NCBI GenBank assembly: GCA_903830725.1
Contig: CAIKVH010000043.1
Span: 22,653 to 86,652, forward strand
Length of the DNA: 64,000 bases
DNA from: an uncultured Burkholderiales bacterium
Lineage (GTDB): Bacteria > Pseudomonadota > Gammaproteobacteria > Burkholderiales > Burkholderiaceae_C
Direction of reading: 5' to 3'
This document shows positions 18,421 to 25,346 of the stretch, piece by piece (position 1 is the first letter of the stretch; each line of letters starts with the position of its first letter). The notes under the pieces were generated by a model. The model was not told the origin of the DNA. It did not search any database and saw nothing but the letters and a program-made list of their open reading frames with translations. A program made the translations under genes and the position numbers.

Positions 18421-19425
18421 TCATTCACTTCGAATATTATTTTCTTTAATTAACTTCGAGTACTTATTAGTTTCACTTGCTAAGAAATTTTTAAATTCTT
18501 GCGCTGGACTCATAACTGCATCTACGCCTAGACTTGCGAACTGAGATTTCACCTCCTCATCGGCCATTATTTTGGTGAACGTACTTAAATATTTGTCTAC
18601 AATATTTTTTGGAGTTTTAGCAGGCAAATATACACCCCACCAATTCAGAGCGACTAAACCTGATACTCCGATCTCATTAAAGGTGGGCACATTCGGAAAA
18701 GCAGAAAATCGAGTTGCGCTTGTCACTGCAATTGGGCGAAGTTGTCCTGATTTAATGAACTGCATAACAGGTAATGCATCGGATACTAAGAAGTCAATAT
18801 GTCCAGCAAGCAAGTCATTGACTGCCAATCCACCACCTTTATAGGGAACATGAGTCAGCTTAACTTGCGTCTTCCCAATAATCATCTCGGTGCTTAAATG
18901 GGACATACTCCCGTTACCACTACTTCCGAAATTAACTTTGTCGGGTACGGCCTTTGCAGCGATTAGTATGTCATCCAAAGATTTAAAGGGGGAGTTAGCA
19001 TTCACGACAAGTACATTCGGTCCAGTAGCTATCAAGCATAGCGGAATGAAATCTTGGTCCATGTTGTAATTAAGCTTTGACATCAACGGATTGACAAGTG
19101 CTGGCCCCAAATTACCGATAACAAAACTATAACCGTCAGGTGCTTGGTGAGCTGCGTAGTCCATCCCAATTGAACCAGCAGCGCCGGTCTTATTTTCAAT
19201 AATAATGGGTTGTCCAAACTGTTCATTAAGTTTTTTAGATAAGATCCGAGCTAGGAGATCTGAACTACCACCCGGAGGATAAGTGACGATAAATTTAACT
19301 GGCTTTGACGGGAATGCAGCAGGCTGAGCATGAGCCAATGCACCTAAAAGGATTAGAAACACAAAGCCAATTAGCGTCTTTGATAGATCGTTTGGTTTAA
19401 AACCAAAAAGATTAGTGATTTTCAT
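18421..19425 (-). CDS. Bug-family tripartite tricarboxylate transporter receptor
   Basis: Periplasmic TctC/Bug-type binding protein, 334 residues from the ATG at 19425, which has TTTGGAGG four bases upstream. The signal peptide ends near AHAQPAA. The Bug hallmarks are FPSKPVKFIVTYPPGGSSDLLAR (in part: VTYPPGGSSDLLAR), IENKTGAAGSIGMDY, HVPYKGGGLAVNDLLAGHID and FPNVPTFNEIGVSG. No membrane partner TctAB gene is nearby, which is usual for orphan Bug receptors in Burkholderiales. The ligand is unknown, probably a carboxylate. It is divergent from the LVIVD-repeat gene. Confidence 0.88.
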   Translation of the reverse strand: MKITNLFGFKPNDLSKTLIGFVFLILLGALAHAQPAAFPSKPVKFIVTYPPGGSSDLLARILSKKLNEQFGQPIIIENKTGAAGSIGMDYAAHQAPDGYSFVIGNLGPALVNPLMSKLNYNMDQDFIPLCLIATGPNVLVVNANSPFKSLDDILIAAKAVPDKVNFGSSGNGSMSHLSTEMIIGKTQVKLTHVPYKGGGLAVNDLLAGHIDFLVSDALPVMQFIKSGQLRPIAVTSATRFSAFPNVPTFNEIGVSGLVALNWWGVYLPAKTPKNIVDKYLSTFTKIMADEEVKSQFASLGVDAVMSPAQEFKNFLASETNKYSKLIKENNIRSE

Positions 19426-19491
19426 TAGTCCTCCAAAGTAATTCCCGCAATATACTCTGGTATTCAGAAACATACACTTGGTATAAATACG

Positions 19492-20739
19492 ATGTTAAAC
19501 ATTTCCTCCCCTTCGTCCAAACCAGACCAAACCCTCGCCCTAAATATGAAACTCCTTGCTCAACATGAGCTAGGAGGGTTTGGAGGACTAGGGGAAGGCA
19601 TCTCCATGCAGATCGATCCAAAGGGAAGAAGAATTCTCTGGCTAGCCCACGAATCGGCTCCGAAGAATTTCTCAGGCGTTGATGTCACTGACCCCAAAAA
19701 CCCGAAACTAATTGTCCAAACTGACTTGCCACATATGAGCTTACGATCCAACTCACTGGATGTGGTTGGAAATATTTTGGCTGTTGCTTATCAAGCCAGT
19801 AAGGTCGGGATCAAGCCAGCTGGCGTTGACTTATTTGATGTAAGCGTACCAGAGTCACCCAAACTGATATCTCATTTCGATTGTTCTGGCCCTCACTCAA
19901 GAGGAGTTCACGCCCTTTGGTTTGTGGACGGAGAGACCATACATATGTCAGCGGGTTCTGGTGACTTTGAGCCAACAAATCCGTTAGACGATCAGTTTTA
20001 TAGAATTTTAGATGTGAGAAATCCTTCTAAACCGACTGAAATAGGACGCTGGTGGTATCCAGGTACTAGAGTGGGAGATAGCGTGCCTCCTCCCCAAAGA
20101 TTAAAGGGTATTTTAGATACGGGCTTTAGAGCTCACAACACCAATGTATTCCCATCTCATCCGGACAAAGCTTATGTTGGATATATTGATGGCGGTGGGT
20201 TTGTCCTCGATATCTCCAAACCGAGCGATATCAAAGTACTCTCCCATTGGAACCATTCCCCGCCTCTCAATGGATTCATTCATACAGTGTTACCGCTATT
20301 TGACAGGAATTTATGGATCGTCAGCGATGAATGCGTTCAAGACGGTGGTCTAGATTGGCCGAAATTAGTATGGGTTTTAGACTCTCGTGATGAGAAAAAT
20401 CCGGTACCACTAGGCACATTTCCTACACCTGAGTTGGATGCTTTTGTGAAAAGAGGAGGTCGCTACGGCGCTCACAATTTGCATGAAAACCTGCCAGGTC
20501 CATGCTCTTTTGTTTCAGATACATTAATCATCGGAACTTTCTTTAACGCTGGGGTTAGGGTTTTTGATACTTCTAATCCATTTAGAGTTGAGGAAGTGGC
20601 TTATTACGTTCCTGCAGCTCCAAAACTCTCACCTGCAGGCGCTATACAACTAAATGACGTTTTCGTAGATGATCGTCGAATTGTTTACACAGTAGACCGA
20701 TTCACGGGAGGACTATACATACTAGAGATGACTATCTAA
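19492..20739 (+). CDS. LVIVD-repeat beta-propeller protein
   Basis: Protein of 415 residues with repeating blades that each contain a phrase such as GVDVTDPKNPKLI, GVDLFDVSVPESPKLIS, RILDVRNPSKPTEIG and GVRVFDTSNPFRVEEV. This is the LVIVD repeat pattern of a beta-propeller. No signal peptide is visible. Several conserved His/Asp-rich spots (DCSGPHSRGVHAL, FRAHNTNVF, GAHNLHENLPGP) could bind metal or a substrate, so an enzymatic role is possible, but none is established. The CobW GTPase gene starts 40 bases after it, so the two are probably co-transcribed. Confidence 0.72.
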   Translation: MLNISSPSSKPDQTLALNMKLLAQHELGGFGGLGEGISMQIDPKGRRILWLAHESAPKNFSGVDVTDPKNPKLIVQTDLPHMSLRSNSLDVVGNILAVAYQASKVGIKPAGVDLFDVSVPESPKLISHFDCSGPHSRGVHALWFVDGETIHMSAGSGDFEPTNPLDDQFYRILDVRNPSKPTEIGRWWYPGTRVGDSVPPPQRLKGILDTGFRAHNTNVFPSHPDKAYVGYIDGGGFVLDISKPSDIKVLSHWNHSPPLNGFIHTVLPLFDRNLWIVSDECVQDGGLDWPKLVWVLDSRDEKNPVPLGTFPTPELDAFVKRGGRYGAHNLHENLPGPCSFVSDTLIIGTFFNAGVRVFDTSNPFRVEEVAYYVPAAPKLSPAGAIQLNDVFVDDRRIVYTVDRFTGGLYILEMTI

Positions 20740-20779
20740 TCACATTAGCCTCAAACAAACCAATCAAATAAGAAAAATA

Positions 20780-21817
20780 ATGAGAGATCAACTAGCCGGT
20801 AAATTACCAATTACTCTCATAACTGGATTTTTGGGAAGCGGTAAGACGACCTTGATTTCTAAATTGGTTCTTCATCCTATGATGAACAAGGTTGCAGTCA
20901 TAATAAATGAGATTGGTGAAATCGGTATTGATCATGATTTAGTAACGCAATCTACTGAGAATATTTCATTACTTGCTAATGGATGCATCTGCTGCTCAGT
21001 AAGAACAGATATGCAGGAAACCCTGCGCGATCTTTTTGCGCGACGTCAAGTGGGTGAAGTATTTGACTTTGACCGAGTCGTCATTGAAACTACTGGCCTA
21101 GCTGACCCTGCTCCAATCATACAAACCCTAACCAGCGATACCCTATTAGAAGCAAGATTTAGACTTGATGGGGTTGTAACTTTAGTTGATTCAGTTAACG
21201 CAGATAATTTACTTGACACTCAAATTGAATCTGTCAGACAAGTGGCTTTAGCCGACAAAATACTACTAACGAAAAGCGATTTGACAGATGAAGCTTCAAT
21301 TTCTAGCCTTCAAAGCAGACTAAGCTCTATCAATCCAATGGCCAGTTTCATCAGGGTATTAAACGGAATAATTGAACCTAGCTATTTGATTAATATTGGT
21401 CTAGGATCAAACAAAGTTCAATCCAATTCTAATAAATTTCTTACTGAACTCGTTGAACTTCAAAAGGATACAAAGCAGGACAAATATCTAGGTGATTTTT
21501 CTGAAAAACATATTTCAATTAAAACTATCTCCATCACATTCCAAGAGCCCTTTACCTGGGCGGCCTTTTCTTCAGCACTTGAGCTATTAACTACGCTAAG
21601 AGGACCAGATCTACTAAGGGTAAAAGGGATATTAAATTTAGAGGGTCGTCCTGTAGTGATTCAAGGGGTTCAACATATCTTTCATAAACCTGTGGAACTG
21701 GATAAATGGCCCAGTGAGAATCAATCCACTCGCATAGTTTTTATAACCCGCAATAATATATCCATAGAGATGATTAAAAATTTATTCTCAGCAGTTGGCG
21801 CGATTACACCACAATAA
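20780..21817 (+). CDS. CobW/G3E-family GTPase (metal chaperone type)
   Basis: G3E P-loop GTPase of 345 residues. Walker A GFLGSGKTT (about residues 17-25), the metal-binding GCICCSV (about 69-75, CxCC), a Walker B-like ETTGLADPAPI (about 104) and the base-recognition TKSDL (about 163) are intact. The C-terminal CobW domain runs from about 235 to 335. Members insert or deliver zinc, cobalt or other metals. It follows the LVIVD-propeller gene, which might be its metalloprotein client. A link to cobalamin or Mg-tetrapyrrole metabolism in the next-door cluster is possible but unproved. Confidence 0.85.
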   Translation: MRDQLAGKLPITLITGFLGSGKTTLISKLVLHPMMNKVAVIINEIGEIGIDHDLVTQSTENISLLANGCICCSVRTDMQETLRDLFARRQVGEVFDFDRVVIETTGLADPAPIIQTLTSDTLLEARFRLDGVVTLVDSVNADNLLDTQIESVRQVALADKILLTKSDLTDEASISSLQSRLSSINPMASFIRVLNGIIEPSYLINIGLGSNKVQSNSNKFLTELVELQKDTKQDKYLGDFSEKHISIKTISITFQEPFTWAAFSSALELLTTLRGPDLLRVKGILNLEGRPVVIQGVQHIFHKPVELDKWPSENQSTRIVFITRNNISIEMIKNLFSAVGAITPQ

Positions 21818-21936
21818 AATTAAGCATCAATTTTTACGTGCTTGTGAAAAAAGTAATTTTTAGAATAATCTATGAATATCTAATTTAAAAATCTTTGACC
21901 GTCATTTGATTGGCAGTTATTAAATAAGATTAAATA

Positions 21937-23223
21937 ATGAAAATCGGACTACAAACTTGGGGAAGTGAAGGTGACATTAACCCCTTTATTGCTTTAGCTG
22001 CGGGACTTGTTAAGCGTGGACATAGCGTTAAACTTTGTATAACGGAAGTGTCTGAGAGAGATTATTTCTCAATTGCAAATCAATACGGGTTCGAACTTAT
22101 TAATGTACCTAACCCTATGCTGCCAAGTGTAGACATGATGGCACAAATGGGCGAGGCATTCAAAGCAATTAGAGATCCGAGTGAGCAGTTAAAAATAATC
22201 AATAAATATTTTTTCTATCCAGCAGAGTCTGCTATGTTTAAATCAGCAAAAGAATTATGCTCAACCAGTGATTTGGTTGTTCGTCACATCTTTTGTTACC
22301 CAACCCAACTTGCTGCTGAAATGGCAGATATTCCAGTCGCTACGCTTTATCCAGTTCACAACATATTGCCGAATCGGTATCAAGCACCCTTTGGCGCTGT
22401 CAACTTTGGTCGCTGGGCTATCCCAATTTGGTGGCGACTTGCTCAGTGGCTCATTAATCGAGTATTTCTCAAACAAATTAATCAGTTGAGATTACAAAAT
22501 GATCAAAAAATCATCAATGATGTTCTGACTGAGGCCTGGGGCAATGAGAGTTTAAATTTAATTGCAGTAAGTCATGCAGTTTGTCCTCCCCAAATCAATT
22601 GGCCAGACAACTATAAAGTTTGTGGTTTTTTGAATCCAACTGAACTTTATCAAACGAAGAGTTTAAATACAGAAATTTTAGATTTCTTGAAGAATCAAGA
22701 TGCTCCTGTTTATTTCACATTCGGCAGCATGCTCGTACCCAATGAAGCCTCTTGGCTAAAGGTATATGAAATATGGAAAGAAGCAATTCAAAGGGTTGGA
22801 TGTAGGGCTATTTTTCAGCTTCCAATTTCTGAGTCTACAACTATTAAAAACGAATCCAATATTCTTATCGTAAGGAGAGTCCCGCACAACTTAATTTTTC
22901 CATCTTGCTGTGCAATTGTTCATCACGGGGGAGCTGGTACAACACAATCAAGCTTACTGGCCGGCTGTCCTAGTATTGTTGTTGCGCATATTGCAGATCA
23001 GCCTTTTTGGGGTAGTGAGCTCAAGCGCCTAGGAGTATCCCCTGGTTATATGAGAAAAAATGAAATGACGAGCGGACTTTTGAGTAAATATATATCTTTA
23101 ATTTTAAAAGATTCAACTTACCGTAATAATGCAATGCTCATCTCTAATTCGATGAAAAGAGAAAACGGGATCGATACGGCGATTAACTTATTGAATCAAT
23201 TGCGTAATAATAGTCCGAAATGA
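21937..23223 (+). CDS. GT1-family glycosyltransferase (UGT/sterol or carotenoid glucosyltransferase-like)
   Basis: GT-B fold glycosyltransferase, 428 residues. The N-terminus QTWGSEGDINPFIALAAGLVKRGHSV (in part: GSEGDINPFIALA) and the C-terminal donor-binding motif IVHHGGAGTTQSSLLAGCPS (about 327-346), followed by DQPFWGSELKRLG, define the UGT class that includes sterol, macrolide and zeaxanthin (CrtX) glucosyltransferases. There is no signal peptide. It sits between the CobW gene and the regulator of the LH2 genes. Because CrtC-type hydroxylated carotenoids can be glucosylated, a carotenoid acceptor is a reasonable hypothesis. The acceptor cannot be read from sequence. Confidence 0.78.
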   Translation: MKIGLQTWGSEGDINPFIALAAGLVKRGHSVKLCITEVSERDYFSIANQYGFELINVPNPMLPSVDMMAQMGEAFKAIRDPSEQLKIINKYFFYPAESAMFKSAKELCSTSDLVVRHIFCYPTQLAAEMADIPVATLYPVHNILPNRYQAPFGAVNFGRWAIPIWWRLAQWLINRVFLKQINQLRLQNDQKIINDVLTEAWGNESLNLIAVSHAVCPPQINWPDNYKVCGFLNPTELYQTKSLNTEILDFLKNQDAPVYFTFGSMLVPNEASWLKVYEIWKEAIQRVGCRAIFQLPISESTTIKNESNILIVRRVPHNLIFPSCCAIVHHGGAGTTQSSLLAGCPSIVVAHIADQPFWGSELKRLGVSPGYMRKNEMTSGLLSKYISLILKDSTYRNNAMLISNSMKRENGIDTAINLLNQLRNNSPK

Positions 23224-23278
23224 TCCTGCTACCTTTCATTTTGATTAAGGGTAAGAACTATCAATTTTTCGAGTTGTT

Positions 23279-24187
23279 CTAGTCGTTTACCATTAATGAT
23301 TTCGCTAGACTTACAGCGTCCTTGGCATTAATACATATTGCGCCAGCGCCAAATTCAATAGCTTCATGATTTTGAATAGTGAAAATAGGTCCTCCCAATA
23401 AGATGGCAACATGGGGATTCCTTGATGATTTCTTTATTTTAGAAATAAGACTTTTTAGATCGGTCAACTGCTCTTGGATACTAACTGATAAACCAATTGC
23501 ATCAAACCACTCATTGCTAACAGCTTGCACGAGTTCATTAATCGTAGGCGATATCTCCACTACAACATGCCATCCCTCCGTGCGAAAAAATTCTGAAACA
23601 ATTAAGGGCCCCAGTAAATGCTCAGATCCAGGAGCAGATGCGACCATGATTCTCCGAACCTCTCCTTTAATTAAAGGACCATCAACGTAGGAATAACCGA
23701 TTTCATGTGTTACAGAGTGCAACCTTACAAGGCCATGTGTAACGAGGTAAAAGTCAAGTTTGTTCAACTCCCACTCTGCCCCCAAATATCGGGCTGCCGG
23801 GGTAATCAAATCGAGGAATATATTTTCTTTACTCAAACCCTCATTCAACAAACGTGTTATGAATTCCAAAGGAGCCAAATGGTCATCTGAAATACACAAT
23901 AAGGCAAACTCATGAACCTCCTTCTCAGTAGGCATTGCTCTTGTGTTATCAGAATTTTCTTCATCCAATACACTCGTACTCTGGGAACTTAAGAGTCTAG
24001 GAATAATATTATTTTCTATTATGGACAAAAGCGAGAAATTACAATCCTCTGCGTTGCTTTTGTAAATCCTAGACGAACTGGTCTTGGTAGCACCTTCATC
24101 CTTTGAAAACATGGACATGGCCGCGTTCGCAAACTTATTAAAGGAATTAAATGGATGCGAAATGTTTCCTGTTAGGTGTGTATTCAT
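23279..24187 (-). CDS. PpaA/AerR-like cobalamin-binding regulator (first copy, facing pucBA)
   Basis: Regulatory protein of 302 residues. Residues about 90-165 form the helical B12-binding cap (LAPLEFITRLLNEGLS, ITPAARYLGAEWE). Residues about 180-300 form the Rossmann-like cobalamin domain with APGSEHLLGPLIVSEFF, ISPTINELVQAV and LLGGPIF. The same motif, xAGxxHxLGPLIVSxx, occurs in the second copy at 43.0-44.1 kb, so these are paralogues. AerR/PpaA proteins bind cobalamin and modulate CrtJ/PpsR in response to light or oxygen. This copy is transcribed away from pucBA across a 736-base region, which suggests it tunes LH2 expression. The N-terminal 60 residues are poorly conserved. Confidence 0.78.
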   Translation of the reverse strand: MNTHLTGNISHPFNSFNKFANAAMSMFSKDEGATKTSSSRIYKSNAEDCNFSLLSIIENNIIPRLLSSQSTSVLDEENSDNTRAMPTEKEVHEFALLCISDDHLAPLEFITRLLNEGLSKENIFLDLITPAARYLGAEWELNKLDFYLVTHGLVRLHSVTHEIGYSYVDGPLIKGEVRRIMVASAPGSEHLLGPLIVSEFFRTEGWHVVVEISPTINELVQAVSNEWFDAIGLSVSIQEQLTDLKSLISKIKKSSRNPHVAILLGGPIFTIQNHEAIEFGAGAICINAKDAVSLAKSLMVND

Positions 24188-24793
24188 AAAAAGGGATTTT
24201 TTATATAACGAGTAGCAATATAGCTCTATTAATTTATCCTAGAGTGTCAGTTACCGCAATAGTAATTACCTCTTTTCAAGGGAATACCCTCCTACTATTT
24301 AATCAATTAAACATTGAAATTTAGTATCTCTGGAAAGCGTAATTTTAAATATTTCGCTGCTTCTTTTATTTAGCGTTGATATTTAGTCTTAACAGATCTA
24401 TAGATTGACCTGGCAAAGCCTTTTTATTGAAAGAATTTAATATCTGAGATTCATTTTTTAGCTAACAGAACATCTCTGCAAAATACTCTGCTAACCGCCA
24501 TTAAACGAGCGAGCGAAAGTTTGGACTTCAAACTATATTAATACTTTTATATATAAATATGCATGAATCTATATGAATTCATCAAGCCATTTCTCTTAAA
24601 AAAACATCAATAAAGTAATAAATAAATAAACAAATAATATTACTAAATTAATACCTAAAAACTAATAAATTACTTCTTTTCAATGGCGATTGCCGTATTT
24701 CTAACTGTCTAATCTTTATAACTCTAAATGGGACCTCGCTTTCTTGCAAACAAGGGACAGCTGAAATAATTCCAATATAAGTGTAAATATAGA

Positions 24794-24825
24794 TTGACTT
24801 TTTAAAATGTCTAATTTAAATTACA
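24794..24825 (+). promoter_or_regulatory. Probable pucBA promoter with overlapping PpsR box
   Basis: TTGACT (24794-24799) could be the -35 element, with TAAATT (24817-24822) 17 bases later as a weak -10. TGTCTAATTTAAATTACA at 24808-24825 fits the PpsR/CrtJ consensus TGT-N12-ACA exactly and covers the spacer and -10, the usual place for aerobic repression. A near-match TGT-N12-ACT lies just upstream at 24782-24799. The box is clear; the promoter elements are a prediction. Confidence 0.68.
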
Positions 24826-24854
24826 CTATAGTATGTAGGTAATAAGATTCATGA

Positions 24855-24869
24855 CCATGAAGGCCATGG
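24855..24869 (+). promoter_or_regulatory. Small hairpin in the pucB leader
   Basis: CCATG-AAGGC-CATGG is a perfect 5-bp stem with a five-base loop, 55 bases before the pucB ATG. It may stabilise the 5' end of the abundant pucBA transcript. A chance palindrome is possible. Confidence 0.35.
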
Positions 24870-24923
24870 AAAACCTTGGTGCGGGTTGAGCACTGAATTT
24901 GAACTTTGATAGGAGAAAAACCA

Positions 24924-25073
24924 ATGAGTGACCATAAAGTTTGGCCCACAGGTTTGACCGAGGCTGAGTCAGAAGAGCTTCATCGGCACATCATCCAAGG
25001 AACTCAATTCTTTGGAATGATCGCTGCCTTTGCTCATCTTTTGGCTTATATTTATTCCCCATGGCTTAAATAA
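24924..25073 (+). CDS. pucB: Light-harvesting complex 2 beta polypeptide (PucB)
   Basis: Antenna polypeptide of 49 residues with one membrane span. The start KVWPTGLTEAESEELH and end SPWLK follow LH2 beta chains (KVWPSGLT in Rhodobacter), not LH1 beta. His38 is the expected bacteriochlorophyll ligand of the strongly coupled ring and His20 is the second conserved His. The position that holds Arg in most LH2 beta chains (Arg20 of Rhodoblastus acidophilus, which bonds the B800 acetyl group) is Gln28 here. Ribosome site TAGGAG lies ahead of the ATG. The pucA start codon follows the stop by 14 bases. Confidence 0.93.
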   Translation: MSDHKVWPTGLTEAESEELHRHIIQGTQFFGMIAAFAHLLAYIYSPWLK

Positions 25074-25087
25074 GAGAGGTAAAGCAA

Positions 25088-25273
25088 ATGATTTACGGAA
25101 AAATGTGGTTAGTGGTTAAGCCCTCTGTGGGAGTTCCACTTGTTATTGCAGCAGTAGCAGTTGCATCGTTTTCGGTGCATCTTGCTATTTTGAATAACAC
25201 AACTTGGGTTAAAGCGTTCCTAAACGGAAATGCAGACAAAGTTGCTGTTACTGCTCCAGCAGCCTCGAAATAG
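25088..25273 (+). CDS. pucA: Light-harvesting complex 2 alpha polypeptide (PucA)
   Basis: Antenna polypeptide of 61 residues. It aligns without gaps to Rhodoblastus acidophilus LH2 alpha over residues 1-47: Met1 (B800 ligand), GKxW at 4-7, VVKPSVGVP at 9-17, His31 (ring pigment ligand) and AILNNTTW at 33-40. The residues at 44 and 45 are Phe and Leu. B800-850 complexes have aromatic, hydrogen-bonding residues there (Tyr-Trp or Tyr-Tyr), and B800-820 (LH3) complexes have Phe-Leu. The C-terminal tail ADKVAVTAPAASK is longer than usual and Ala-rich. The protein forms alpha-beta pairs with PucB in the inner membrane ring. Confidence 0.94.
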   Translation: MIYGKMWLVVKPSVGVPLVIAAVAVASFSVHLAILNNTTWVKAFLNGNADKVAVTAPAASK

Positions 25274-25285
25274 GTCCTGGATAAG

Positions 25286-25327
25286 GCACATGGATCAAAC
25301 TTTTTTGCTTGATTCATGTGCTTTTTT
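25286..25327 (+). terminator. Hairpin terminator/attenuator between pucA and pucC
   Basis: A stem of about 15 bp (GCACATGGATCAAAC pairing with GCTTGATTCATGTGC, with G-U pairs) closes a six-T loop and is followed by six Ts. It is a textbook intrinsic terminator. It lies 12 bases after the pucA stop and 19 before pucC. It probably lets pucBA be made in large excess over pucC and protects the 3' end of the short message. Confidence 0.88.
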
Positions 25328-25346
25328 GTTTCAAATTTTGTAAACA

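Larger units (their letters stand above)
24188..24923. other. Long AT-rich intergenic region upstream of pucBA
   Basis: Non-coding stretch of 736 bases between the divergent PpaA-like gene and pucB. No ORF, tRNA or repeat family is evident. The left 500 bases are very AT-rich, with runs such as TATATATAAATAT near 24.55 kb that suggest curved or easily melted DNA and room for activator binding. The right part holds the puc promoter, a PpsR-type palindrome and a leader hairpin, listed separately. Confidence 0.7.

Noticed and set aside
24924..25273. First reading of the antenna genes as pufBA (LH1)
   Set aside because: KVWPTGLT in beta, GKMWLVVKPSVGVP and TTW in alpha, and pucC directly downstream identify LH2; LH1 chains have different N-termini and a different context.
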